Shown: positions 51,283 to 62,474 of the stretch, piece after piece | Numbering within the stretch: the stretch's first letter is position 1 | Layout: each line of letters begins with the position of its first letter | DNA from: Wolfiporia cocos | Taxonomy: Eukaryota > Basidiomycota > Agaricomycetes > Polyporales > Phaeolaceae | Direction: 5' to 3' | NCBI GenBank assembly: GCA_029448655.1 | Contig: JACCLO010000012.1 | Location: 186,001 to 250,000 of the forward strand | DNA length: 64,000 nt | The notes under the pieces: generated by a model | Told to the model about the DNA's origin: nothing | The model's database searches: none | What the model saw: the letters and a program-made list of their open reading frames with translations, nothing else | Position numbers and translations under genes: made by a program

Positions 51283-52411
51283 TGTCACAGATTTTGGCTG
51301 CGCTAGCCTAGCGCGAGCTTAGCATTAGCTAAGTGTGAGCCAAGGTCTTGCCCTATGGCTGGTTTAGCGCCCCCATTGCTCTCTAATGCGCGTGCCAGCG
51401 CCTTGACGAGAGGGTTGCAGGTAGTCACGTGACCTAAGGGGTCACATGTAGGTAGTAGCTAGTGCTCTGGTCAGGTGCAGCATACTTACATAATTATGCC
51501 ATATGATCATGGGTAGGGAAGCATGACCTTTACGCACAGACCAAGCCTTTAGGGCAGGTCTTAGTAGAATAGTGATTGCGCCTCCCATGTATATAAGCAC
51601 ATGTGTTCTGGGGCTTACTCCCCAAAACTAGAATTGTCGGCGTCCTCCCTGATGAGGGGCAGGATTGCCTTATGCCTTATGACACAGTCTCACCAGACTG
51701 TGCGACCCGTGCCAACGGGGGATCCTCCAACCCTCTAACTCCTAACCTGCAGCGCCGAGCGAACGTAGGGCGGCAAGTCGAGCAAGGCGGCGTCGCTACC
51801 AGACTAGCTAGACGGCGGTAAGAGGGAGGCATTGAGGCTGTCGGACGAGCACGCAGGGAATCCAGGGAGAAAGGGGCCTCAGCCCATTGTCGAGAATCTC
51901 AAAGATGGGGAGTAAACCCCATCTTCCTACATCTTAAATACATGAACGTCAAGCCAGTAATGGCTGCCCTAAAGAGATGGCCTGTGCGCCGCAGCACTAC
52001 AGCCGACCGGAGTCATGTTACCTAGGGGTCCATGTGACTAGCTACATAGGTAACGAAGAATGTAACGTAGTGACCGTATCGTTACCGTACAGCGCCTTCG
52101 GCATATGCCGGCATCAGCGTCCAAGCTGGCAATCTACTGGGTCTGGCTGCTAATGTGGAGAAGGGGGACGGTAGAGGTGCTAACCGTAGGTGTAAAGGGC
52201 AGTTCCACCCTGTAAAACCTAACGAAAGTAACTGGATATGTCAAGCGTGAATACTGTGACACCTTACACTCTCACTGCGTGACCTCGTCCATCAACGTCT
52301 CGCTTGTCTGGGGGCCCTCTACCTCTATGCCAACATATGCCAATAGGCCTACATCTTGGGCTATGCGGTAGACACCTGGAGATAGGGGGGGCAAGGGGTA
52401 TGTTCTGTGTC
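51283..52411 (+). repeat. LTR U (interrupted)
   Basis: TGTCACAGATTTTGG...TGTTCTGTGTCA, plus orientation (TATATAAG, TCTGGGGCTTACTCCCCA). The left flank is C pol (AGCAT), but the right flank is not AGCAT, so the 3' side has been lost or rearranged. Confidence 0.72.
51680..52261 (-). repeat. Solo LTR Z inside U
   Basis: TGACACAGTCTCACC...TACTGTGACA, 582 bp, TSD CCTTA (51675-51679, 52262-52266). T1-like LTR in minus orientation. Confidence 0.9.
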
Positions 52412-52767
52412 AGTGGCGCAGAGGGCCCCAGTCTAACACACATAAGGGAGTTAAGAGGGACTGAGCCCAACGTTGAGTATCTTCAGTATGAGGTTGTAAG
52501 ACCTCAGACGTCGCTACTTATACATGTGAGGCTGTACACTATTTGCAGAAGGGGCTGCCCCAAAGGTGAGGTCTGTGCGTAGTGTAACTAAGGGCCTTAT
52601 GTAAGCATGTATGTAGCCACTGGTAGGTACCATGACTGTCAGGGTATAGTGACACACTCCCACTACACTACCGGGTCTCCAAGTCATGTAACTACTAAAC
52701 GTAAGTACCTATGTTCAACTCCCGCTAGTGGGAGGTACCTAGTCATGCCACGGATAAATCCGTGACA
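52412..52767 (-). repeat. LTR fragment S
   Basis: Right end GGATAAATCCGTGACA; contains GAGGTTGTAAGACCTC, TTATACATG and GGTCTGTGCG in minus order. No matching TSD found, and the left edge is uncertain. Confidence 0.55.
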
Positions 52768-52780
52768 GAGCCTCCATCCG

Positions 52781-53291
52781 TGACACGGTTTTCCACATCA
52801 TGGGCCTCACCGCGTCTCGAACTACCGCACTTATGCTACAAAGATCACCTGAATTACTTATGAGTTGGCGCGTTACCACTATGCCACCCGTTATACGAAG
52901 GGTCACGTGATGTATTATGTAAGCATTTAGAGTTAGTACTTAGCGCTTGAGTAGGCGCGTGCGCACAGGCCACGCACTTTAGGGTAGCCATGATAGTCAG
53001 TGCTCGCTTGCATGTATATATACCACAGAGTCTGAGGCTTACACCTCAGACTTGTCAATTTGACTCTGGGGCGTTCATCCCCCTTACTTGCCATTCCCTC
53101 TGCTTGCGTATGCCTGCCTGCTAGTCTGGGAGAACCTCAACCTCGCTGTAGCACCTGTGGACTACCCTTAGACAACGACGACCTCGTTGCGTGGGGACCC
53201 CTTGCGATCTGAAAGGCGATAGTGTAGGGGAGTTAGGACTAGTGGTGGTGGGGCATTGGGCGTTGGGTGTGGGCGTCACAAGTTTGTGACA
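52781..53291 (+). repeat. Solo LTR, same family as 6541-7052
   Basis: TGACACGGTTTTCC...AAGTTTGTGACA, 511 bp. Flanks ATCCG (52776-52780) and ATCCA (53292-53296) differ only by a CG-to-CA change. Confidence 0.85.
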
Positions 53292-53514
53292 ATCCACCTT
53301 CTGGCTGATCAAGCTGCGCCTCCAGTGACATTGCACGGTTGCACCTTCCCGCACCCCTGCTACTGAACCGTAGGGGTTGTGGGCACCTGAGCTCACATCG
53401 AGCACCCAGCCGATCGAGCAGGATGGTCAGGCCAGACCAGTCTGCACCGTTGCTAAGGAGGTGGCTTTGAGGTTGGAGAAAGGGTAGGTAGCCAGTTGAT
53501 GTCATATACAAGAC

Positions 53515-53987
53515 TGTCACAGATTTTGGGCTGAGGCCCAGGGTCTGCCCTCTTCGTGGGTCGAACGCGCGAACTGGTGAGCGCGAGGTCATGTGACTTA
53601 TAGATTAGATAAAGCGCGTTGCAGATAGGTGGTACGATACGGTACGCCCATCCTGCCGGGCCGCTCACATGGTTGTGGATTGCACCATAGCGTGACCGTA
53701 TGACTATAGTAGCGCACGGCCCCCTTTAGGATGGGCCGCTACGTCTTAGTTACGCTGCGTCCACATGTATATACTGCGTTGTTCTGGGGCTTACTCCCCA
53801 GAACTGTTAATCTCGATGTATGGGCGATAGCCCTCCTCTCTCTGCTACCACTAGGCGTGTGCCCTTAGAGTCCCGACTAGCGACACTCCAACATAGTGAG
53901 ACACCATAGAGACCAACGTCTCGTCTTACTAGGAGGCTAGGACTTAGAGATATAGGGGACGACGTATGTCTTGTAGAGTTTGTGTCA
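53515..53987 (+). repeat. Solo LTR, Y family
   Basis: TGTCACAGATTTTGGG...AGAGTTTGTGTCA, 473 bp, TSD AAGAC (53510-53514, 53988-53992). Serves as the uninterrupted reference for LTR Y. Confidence 0.92.
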
Positions 53988-54186
53988 AAGACCTTGTCGA
54001 TAGCAGGGTTAGGCCGAAGCCCTTTGCATACCCACTAAGGTCAGACGTCACGGTGCGTCCTAGTTGTCTGGGATGTACGTTGTGACATACGTACTAGGAT
54101 CCTTCTATCACTCAACAGCGAGGATGGGCTTTTGTCTTCCACTCTTCCAGTAGGTTGCCGTGACGACGACGGTTCGTGGGTGATCG

Positions 54187-54684
54187 TGACACAGTATAAC
54201 TCAACTGCTGTCATCCACAAGAGGCGCCCCTTGGGCCCAGCGGCGAAGCCGGGTACCAGACTAGCAAGTCGGGTAATAAGGGAGACGACAAGGCTTGAGA
54301 GGCGAAGTCGTCGCCATGCACTCAAGCAGACCAGAGGGAGGTAGACTGGGGCACACGCGCCCAACATCCACATTGATGGAACTGAGGTAGTAAGACCTCA
54401 GTTCAGGGGTTATATACATGACCTGACCGTACTACTGTAAGTACCTGCCCTAAGGCTGTGGTCTGTGCGCACTAACTACGCGTCATGATAAGGTAAGCAA
54501 TCTAGAACGTTGCTGGGCCGGGGCGGTTATCTAAACGCTAAGGGACTATCTAATCTAGGGGTCACGTGACGTACTGGCTATGTACTCCATGACAAAGTGG
54601 TTAGACGTTAGAGGGGAGGGCATAAAGCCCTGGGTTCAAGCCCTGGTAGAAGCAGGCCCGCATGCCACAGAGAAATCTGTGACG
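54187..54684 (-). repeat. Solo LTR in T3 internal region
   Basis: TGACACAGTATAAC...AATCTGTGACG, 498 bp, TSD GATCG (54182-54186, 54685-54689). Terminal A changed to G. Minus orientation. Confidence 0.85.
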
Positions 54685-54803
54685 GATCGTAAGACTACGG
54701 AACGCAGCTCTTGCGCCAACGTTTGCACTGCCCCATCATATAACCCACAGAGTGGGAAACCCCAGGGGCCCAGTGGCCGGTGGGTAAAGTAGAGTCTTTA
54801 TTA

Positions 54804-55246
54804 TGTCACGGTCTATCTCCCACACACCTATATGCCTAGTGATATCCCCTATAACCGACTAGGGGAGGCACCCAGAGAGGATGGCATATTGCCAGCAACG
54901 ATTCAGAGGGTATAAGCAAGCGGGTTGAGTAGAACGAGGGGACGCACCCCCACAACTAGAATAAAGACTCTGGAGAGTAAGCCCCAGAGGACTACGGCTT
55001 ATATACATGAGCGGCGTATACTACTGGTAGAACAACCAGCCTTGAAGGCATGGTCTGTGCGTAAGCGTCTACCCTCACATCATGTGTATAGTAGAGTACG
55101 TAAGCAGTAGTCAGCTGACCTGATAAGATAGCAATGTAACCGTACTATCTAGGGGTCACGTGACGAGTGAGGCTTGGGGTCGAGAGTTCAACCCCAGCAC
55201 GAGGCAATATGCTGGAAGTCGGCGTCAACAGACAGAATCTGTGACA
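54804..55246 (-). repeat. T3 functional 5' LTR
   Basis: TGTCACGGTCTATC...GAATCTGTGACA, 443 bp. The primer stretch at 54960-54971 (minus strand AGAGTCTTTATT) is complementary to the PBS at 54791-54802. It seems inserted just before the end (TTTGTGACA, to 55256) of another LTR. Confidence 0.75.
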
Positions 55247-55329
55247 AATTTGTGACACCTGGATCTCACCAATCATGCTGCTGAGAGAGTGAGCTCACCC
55301 TGGAGCTTGCTGAGAATGCAGTCGAATGA

Positions 55330-56229
55330 GAAGCCACTCTTACCTGTGTGCACATGTTCCCATCCAATGCCCATCAGGCCCTGCTGCAGCATGGATGGGC
55401 AGTGCTGCTGGCCCTGCATGCTGAGAGCACTAACACTGCCATATGTGGGCAGGCCCTGGGCACACATGGTGGCAGTGGCATTCTGTTTGGAGAAGACGTA
55501 GGGTGCAGGAAGCACAATGGGCAGGGCAGCTACTCAGTGCTTAGCACCAACTCTGGTGTCTATTGCACGCCATGCTGCACTCTGACAACACTATCTGTCA
55601 CAAATTCTTCCTTATTTTTAGCCATTTCCCTCGTATTTCTATGAATTTCTTTAACTTCATTGCATACAAGTCCCCAGTTAAATAAGACTTAGCAAACCTT
55701 AGATACAGTAGCAGCACTGCCAGTTCTAGACCTGGAACCTTCTAGCAAGTTCCATTGGGGTCTATTAGTTCTGTCCGGATTACTGAGCATGTCAGGTGGC
55801 CACATGACCTCGGTCATGGCCTCAGCATTACTTAGCAGGTCACATGTATACTTACTCATTATAAGTCCTTAGAGGTCTTATTCCACATGTATATATACTA
55901 GTAGTCTGAGGGCATTTAACCTCAGTTCTATTCACTTTGATAGTTAGCTCTCACCTTATACACCTTAGCTTACACTCTTACTCTCGTAATAACATCCTTA
56001 CTTGACTACAAGCAGTCTAGTAACAAGTGAGTCTGAGTTTGTATCACTATCACGCACTGCACTCTGTACCAGCAGATTACTTTACCAACTACTGACTGTA
56101 TCACTCTCAATGTCTCCCACACCTGTGCAGGAAAGGGCCATGACCCTGCTACAACAACATGTGGGTTACTACTCTACTAATGAATGCACAGGAGGGAATA
56201 AAGTGTATAACAACCCACTTCAGACTTGA
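55330..56229 (+). pseudogene. Unrecognised open frame split by LTR K
   Basis: The frame opens after a TGA at 55327 and reads through HMFPSNAHQALLQHGWAVLL and GTHGGSGILFGEDVG. After removal of LTR K with one TSD copy it continues in the same frame (RTALCTSRLLYQLL...NNPLQT) to a stop at 56227-56229. Cys/His and small residues are common; no motif recognised. The frame may be open by chance because CpG loss removes few stops; the minus strand also has an 80-codon frame (55273-55515). Confidence 0.25.
55597..56046 (+). repeat. Solo LTR K
   Basis: TGTCACAAATTCTTCC...GAGTTTGTATCA, 450 bp, TSD CTATC (55592-55596, 56047-56051). The end GTGTCA has decayed to GTATCA. TATATATAC in plus orientation; CpG-poor. 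Confidence 0.88.
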
Positions 56230-56626
56230 AGATAACTGTGGGCTTGATGCTGAGAAGGCAGGGTTTCCTGAGGCCAGGACGATGAACTAGCAAACGACTT
56301 TGGTTGTTAAAAACTCGATTTTACTTTGAAGTTATTCAACCTTGGGCTGGATGCTGAGGCATTCCAGCTATCACAAGTTGAAGATTGAGCTGAAGGTCAA
56401 GGAAGGGCCTATGCACGCACCATCAGTGCACTCACACTGTACAGGAATCCCTGGCAGTAAGACGAGCATCAAGGTGTGTGTCATTGAGATGCCAAGTACG
56501 TGCACTGCTACTAGGAAGGATGAGTAGTGTGATGTGAACATGTAGACGAGGGCAGACCTTTGGAGCAGAGAAACCCATGGATAAATGAACACAGAATGAC
56601 GAGTGGGTCCGTAAAGCATGAGAATG

Positions 56627-57042
56627 TGACACAAACTCAATGCTTACAAGTTAAGTCTTGTATGCTGGTAGTCGAAGTGAATAGAACTGAGGTTAATGCC
56701 CTCAGACTACTGGTATATATACATGTTGATATAGAGCCCTAATACCGTATAAGACCTATAATACCTAAGATGTGTAAGGCATCATGTGATGGCTTGGTAA
56801 GAGTTATGGCCGAGTGAACAGTAAGCAGTCACGTGACCATCTGACGTGCTCAGTAATCCAGACTAATGTTCTAGTACCTGATGGAACTTGCCAGAAGGTT
56901 CCAAGCCTAGAACTGCGTGTGTGTGAACTGTATCAAAGGTTTTCTAAGTATTATGCTATATATGACTTATGCACTGTAATAAGAGAATAATGCGTAGAAA
57001 ATGATATAAAATAGGGAAAAAAATATGAGGAAATTTGTGACA
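56627..57042 (-). repeat. Solo LTR J
   Basis: TGACACAAACTC...AAATTTGTGACA, 416 bp, TSD GAATG (56622-56626, 57043-57047). TATATATACATG in minus orientation. Confidence 0.9.
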
Positions 57043-57623
57043 GAATGGCATGTGGCCTGCGCCCTTGAGCTGCACCTCACAGATGAGATCTGAATCGTCC
57101 GGGTGAGGTGTTGCGACTGCATTCGTGCCTCAGACATGTCTAGAAGTGGCCCCTTCCAGAACCAGGGCTAGAACAGCCTGATGGACCCCAAGCAGGCTCA
57201 GCAAAGAAGCAAAAGGGTCTTGATAGGCAGCCAAGTATGCTTCCTGTAGGCACAGGCAATTTCTGAGCCCCTGGGGTTCAAATAGCGGAACTAAGTACCT
57301 GATTCTTGATTTCTTTAGTATTGCAGCATTGTACATACATTGTAACAATATATATACATAGTTTAAAGTGCTAGTGTTTTTAGTAATATCAATCAGCATA
57401 GCCATTACTTTGCAAGCTTAGCATTCATTTCTATGAGCATGCTTGTACATTGCAACCTTGCACAGTGCCCAAGCCTTGGCATGCTTAGGATCTGGCACAG
57501 CATCTGACATGAGGATCTTTATCAGATTTGCAAGACATGTTGATGGGATTTCTGAGCATCTGCCTCCTGTTTACATCCCATGCATTGTATATCCTTCGCA
57601 CATACAACATCATGTACAATTAG

Positions 57624-58728
57624 TGACTCAAACTCCTAACTCACTTGGTTACGGGACTTGTAGTAGTCGAGTAAGGGTTGTTGAGAGTGTTAGAGTGAAA
57701 GCTAAGGCTTGTAAGGCGAGAGCTAGTTATCAAGATGAATAGAACTGAGGCTCTAGCGCTCTCAGACTACTGGTATATATACATGCTGGGTACGACCCCT
57801 AACACTATGGTGGACCATTGGTACCTATGATGAGTAAGTGTTACGGGTTTAATACCCGTTCGTATATTCGAGTCGCGAATATAGATCGTTTCTTCTGCAC
57901 GTAGGCGCGTAGCCGTATGCAAGGCAAATACTCGTTAGATGCCTTCAAGTCCTAGATAGATTGTCTAAGCCCGAGAAGTCAGAGTGCACTTCGAGGACTT
58001 AGTCATTCGGTTGCTCGAGCGAGAAATACTGAGCGTAGTTTCCTACGTTTGAGAACGAGTATAAGACTTCTTGTTTGTACAACAAGGTCGAGCTGAAGAG
58101 CTTCGACAGTAAGTACATGAGTTTATATACTGCGTTAGGTTTTCGGGGTCAAGCCTGTCCCAGATGTCACCGATACTATCTACGCTATAGTACCAAACGT
58201 TTGATAGATATGTAGTGATATATCTGAAACGGGGGCGGAGACGATGATGGTGGTTGAACACCATCTATCAGCTAATTAATGATGAAGAATGAAGCGATGG
58301 CAGAGTTGGATCTGCCAGAGGTGAAACACGTCTCGTACGCTAGTACAACTGGGGATACACCCAGTAGAATCACGAGTAGCCAGGGGGTTGGTTGCGCAAC
58401 AAGTCCCTGTATCGTATTGGCCCGGTGGTGAGTTCTGTCGATATTCAAAAATTCGAAATAACCGTAGCAGTAAGTCAACATGTGATCCGCTATGTAATGC
58501 CAAGGTGGTGACCAAGGTCAGGTGACCACTTGACGTGCTCAGTAATCCAGAAGAATGTACTAGACCCCCATAGAACTTGCCAGAAGGTTCCATGTCTAGA
58601 AGTGGCAGTGTTACTACTGTATCTAAGGTTTCGTAAGTCCTATCTAAGTGGGGACTTGTATACACTAAACCTAGAAAAACTCGTAGAAATGTGGGAAAAA
58701 TGGCTAAAAAAAGGGAAAATTTGTGACA
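57624..58728 (-). repeat. Solo LTR I (interrupted)
   Basis: TGACTCAAACTCC...AAATTTGTGACA, TSD ATTAG (57619-57623, 58729-58733). About 470 bp without the nested insert. Same family as J. Confidence 0.88.
57839..58469. repeat. Insert with TG...CA ends, different family
   Basis: TGTTACGGGTTTAATACCCG...ACCGTAGCA, 631 bp, flanked by GTAAG (57834-57838, 58470-58474). CG-rich against its surroundings and full of short inverted repeats. The ends and 5-bp TSD fit a solo LTR of another LTR family; orientation not determined. Confidence 0.6.
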
Positions 58729-58962
58729 ATTAGCTGTCAATTCCTCATTCATAATACATGTTATCCTATTTAGACATGCACCCCTGATAACTTACTCCCT
58801 GTGCTGCGCTCTTGTCAGGACTCATTCCAGTTGCCACCAACTTAGTCAGGAACTACTCATACCTCTCTCCAAAAACAAGCAAAGCACCAGTAATGGCTGA
58901 GCTTCATGATGTACTCATCATCACTGCATGACATGCTTGAAGCCTTTCTGTATAAGTGGTGA

Positions 58963-59196
58963 ATGAAAGCAAAGTTGAAGGGCTCAGATCAGCTTGCAAA
59001 TGCATCAGAAATGAGAATGGTGTGCATACACCATGTTGACTGCTGGTGCACTGCTGAGCTTGTCAAAATGTGCCAAGTAGTCTGTATATACTGTCCTGGC
59101 AAAGCTCGTTGCAATCCGTGGTTTGTGGCCATTGCAAGATGGAATTTTCACACAAACTGGCCTGGATCAGCAAATGTGGTGACCCAGATGACATAG
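58963..59196 (+). pseudogene. Unrecognised Cys/His-rich open frame
   Basis: 77 codons with several Cys and His (VCIHHVDCWCTAELVKMC, then VVCIYCPGKARC). It lies in the CpG-poor relic between LTR I and LTR H. Could be part of an old zinc-binding domain, but the stretch is too short to name. Confidence 0.2.
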
Positions 59197-59257
59197 CCAC
59201 CTATTCACCTAGACAACCAACTGGCCACCAAGAAGTGGTGATGAGGCCCCACTCATG

Positions 59258-60294
59258 TGTCACAGATTTGACATGTCTAACAATTTTCCTAGGAACAGGG
59301 CCCCTACCCCATCACTTCCTCTGCATACAGGTTGGTTACCACCTTACAGGTACACCATACCACCATGCTGTACATGCATCCACTGGTAGCATAGTACGTG
59401 AGTGCCCTGTTACTCCTTATGCATACACTCTGGGTTCATTACTGGGCCCTTAGGCTTCACATTATGCCCTGACACCATTTGTCACAGAATTTCCTGTAGG
59501 GGGTTCTAACATCCCTCGCTATAGTGTATGGGCGCCGCTGTATGCGTGCGCACCTCTCTGTGCCTCAGTCACCTCCTTCGTCGTGCCCTAGATACCTCCA
59601 TAGACCACCTGACCTAGTAGATGAGTGCTCGTCAGGAAGTGTGTGTACCAGGTACTCACATGACAGGGTCACAATTAGTTACATGTAGTGTAGCATCACG
59701 GTCACTCCTAGTTACGGCGCACAGGCCTGCACTTTAGGGTATACCTGCTCCACTGGTACCACATGTATATAAGATACACCGAGATGGGGCTTACTCCCCA
59801 TCCTTAAGATTCTTGACGGTTGGGCTTAGGCCCCTCTCTTACTCCTCTCTGTGTGCGTTCTGCCCTGGGGGCATCCCTCTGAGTCTTCCTTGTCTGTGAG
59901 CCAGCTAGCTATGTCGGCGCATGCCAAGGGTATGGGGTCGCATCCCCTGTTGCGCCTCTGTGCTCACCGCTGGTCGGCCAGTTTATGGCCTTGGACAAAG
60001 CCTTGGGGCATCCCTGCTGCACAGGTCCCACAGACGGGTAGGTCTGTGTCACCATTACCAGTACCTTAGGCCTTATGATATGGCCCAGTACTTTGTACAA
60101 GGGCTGTGGCACATAACACCAGCAGGTGCCATTACTGGTGCCTGCCTATATACTTACATATGTACTATGACTCCGTGTCAGTACCTCATATTGCCTTAGC
60201 TATGCCATTACTGATTGCACACAGGCCATTACATTAGAATAGGCACAGCTCAGCTCAAAGCCTGGGGCTTGGGCTTGGGCTCAGAAAAATTTCA
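59258..60294 (+). repeat. LTR H, 5' part (interrupted)
   Basis: Starts TGTCACAGATTTGACATG after TCATG; U3-type sequence with GCACACAGGCCATTACATTAG near 60215. Interrupted by LTR G, then by the LTR at 60295. Its 3' end was not identified. Confidence 0.6.
59480..60051 (+). repeat. Solo LTR G inside H
   Basis: TGTCACAGAATTTCC...GGTCTGTGTCA, 572 bp, TSD CCATT (59475-59479, 60052-60056). TATATAAG and GATGGGGCTTACTCCCCATC in plus orientation. Confidence 0.9.
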
Positions 60295-60909
60295 TGTCAC
60301 AGATTTATCTGTGTGTCACAAGAAATCCCCTTGTCAGCTCCTGCGCCAATCTGGTGGTTACCACTGGCCCAACAGTCAAGTACTTGGAGCTGAGCCCCCT
60401 CTGTGAGACCTTGCGCTTCCAGCTGATTAGATTAGATCCTCAATTATGGAACGACACATGCATGGGTAGATCAATACTTTATCTTATCCAGCAATCGGTC
60501 ATGTGAGTAGTCACAGTACAAGTAGCCACATCACTACGTTACCTCTGTAGATAGTCACAGTGCACGCACAGACCTTGCCATTAGGGCAGGCCTGGTGCAG
60601 TGCTAGACTCACATCTTCATGTATATATACTAGCGTATGTCCGAGGTACACCTCAGACTTGTATTGTCAACCTTGGGGGTGTGTCCCCTAGGAACTCCTT
60701 CACTACTGCATGCTCGTGTGACTGGGTAACCACTCCCTCAACCACTACTAGTCTGGGGTACCATGACTAGTGTCCTTGCTGATGGATAGTCAGGCCCATC
60801 TAGGACTGGCAGGGTAGACATCAACACTTCGTCTACTCCTGTTCTCCCTTCAGGATAGGAGATAGGGGGAGATCCCCATTGCACAGTACACACAGGACTT
60901 CCTGTGTCA
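60295..60909 (+). repeat. LTR M
   Basis: TGTCACAGATTTATC...CTTCCTGTGTCA, about 615 bp, plus orientation with CAGACC...TTAGGGCAGGCCTG, TATATATAC and GAGGTACACCTC. The TSD on the right does not match, and the end overlaps a TGTCAC start at 60905. Confidence 0.6.
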
Positions 60910-61201
60910 CTGTGGCATTATTTCTCTAATTTACAGGATTTATCCAGCACCTCTAGCCCTTCAGAGAGGCTTTCCAGTGTTCCACCAATGCATAGCACCT
61001 AGAGGTAGTCACATGATAGTAAGCGCTCCACTATGGTCATGCGTCTATAGCTTACTATATACCATTATGCAATGGCACCATTACTGGTGCCACATTATGT
61101 CACATGATATGTGGTCCCCTTAGCTATGGCCTTACAGCCTGCACATGGACCACTGCACTTTAGGGTAGACACTGTGACCCTGCTGCGTTACATGTATATA
61201 T

Positions 61202-61779
61202 TGTCACAAACTTACTGTTTGTGAGGACCTGCGCTGCAGGGGAATCCTAAAGTGCCTAGCGAGGCTTGTGTGCGACCGCGACAGCGGTGACCGAGTCGGC
61301 TGTACCAAGGGCAGCACCAACCCGAGGACTCCTAACGGCGACGTAAGGTGGCGGCACACAGTCAAGCGCGACAAGTGAGGCCCCCGGGGCAGAGACGCAT
61401 CACGCGCAAATAAGAAAGGGGCCTAAGCCCAAACGACTAGAATCTCAAAGATGGGGGAGTAAGCCCCCATCGCTGCAGTATAAGTACATGTGTTGGAACG
61501 CTAAGTATCTAGCCTGCCCTACAGACATGGCCTGTGCGCATGTAACGTAAGCGTGACCGTACAAGTAACGTAACATGTAACTATATGGTGACCTATCATG
61601 TGAGTACCTGGCACGCGCGCTGCCTGACTAGCGCGCGCCTACTGGGTCAGGTGATCATGGAGGTATCTAGGGCGCGACCGAGAGGAAACGTAAAGTGAGC
61701 GGGGCGCGCGCGCGTGCAGCGGCGCCCATACAACAAATAGTGAGGGATGTACAGTAGCCCCCCGGGCATATCCGTGACA
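61202..61779 (-). repeat. T2 functional 3' LTR
   Basis: TGTCACAAACTTACTG...ATATCCGTGACA; followed on the plus strand by TTACCCCCCCTC, the PPT in minus reading. Confidence 0.93.
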
Positions 61780-62474
61780 TTACCCCCCCTCTCAAAAAAA
61801 GTCGTCCCGACTTTCTACCTAGCTTCTACGGCGCTGCATCCCTTGGTCTTTGTTTGATACCCGGCCCATTCCTTACGACGTAGGATGGGGAGCGTCCGAG
61901 TAGGTGGACCGTCCACCGGTGGGAGAGCGGAGGAGGCGGTTTCGGTATCGGTTCGGCATTCGTCGCTGAGGTTACTGGGTTATTTTTTAAATGGGGTCCC
62001 CGTCGTCCCCGTGTGCCTCCGCTTGCCTAATCCCGGCATCGTCGTCGCGGTAGTCCGTACTGAACCTTCGTCACTCTGGGACCGTCGGCGTGGGGTTGGG
62101 TAACCCTTGCGGGCCCCTTCGCATACCCACAGGTCAGAGGTTCTTGGCTTGGCTCCTGCCGCCCAGGGGTATGGCCGCGCTGCGCTAGACCTCCACGCGC
62201 GCGCACATTTGGTTAATGGCGGCGGCGGGCCCTCAAACACGGCTTACGCTGGTTGACCCCGCTACCCTGTTGTTCATGGGGGGCGGACTTACGTATTTCA
62301 TTCCGTATGGTAGCTTCGCCTGGTGTAATGCTTCGTGGGGGCTCGTAAGACTACGGACCGTCGGCGCTTCTACCGACGGCTGCCCCGCCGCATTGCCATG
62401 GCTACCTATACGTAGAAAACCCTCGGCCCCAACGCAGGTGGCGAAGGGGGGGAGGTAAAATATCTTTGAGATTA
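61780..62474 (-). other. T2 internal region
   Basis: No conserved protein. PBS at the right end (minus strand AATCTCAAAGAT) is complementary to the stretch ATCTTTGAGATT in the LTR (minus strand, about 62713-62724). Shares CTTCGCATACCCAC and the CGTAAGACTACGGACCG hairpin block with T1. Confidence 0.8.
62358..62379 (-). ncRNA. Conserved hairpin in the T2 leader
   Basis: Stem CCGTCGG/CCGACGG around CGCTTCTA; the counterpart in T1 has the swapped pair CCGACGG/CCGTCGG with the same loop. Confidence 0.55.

Larger units (their letters stand above)
53297..54803 (-). other. T3 TRIM internal region, interrupted
   Basis: The blocks 53993-54186 and 54690-54803 share GCATACCCAC and CGTAAGACTACGG with the internal regions of T1 and T2, and end in a PBS (54791-54802) beside the LTR at 54804. 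The part 53297-53509 is less clear and could be other DNA. Interrupted by two solo LTRs. Confidence 0.55.
55257..59257. other. CpG-poor relic sequence, host of LTRs K, J and I
   Basis: The blocks 55257-55596, 56052-56626, 57048-57623 and 58734-59257 join through TSDs into about 2 kb of one older sequence with very few CG dinucleotides. It has no LTR-element domains that I can recognise. A host gene relic or an old DNA transposon are both possible. Confidence 0.4.

Noticed and set aside
53239..53592. Host gene on the minus strand (117-codon frame)
   Set aside because: It runs across the borders of two LTRs and the T3 region; no domain.
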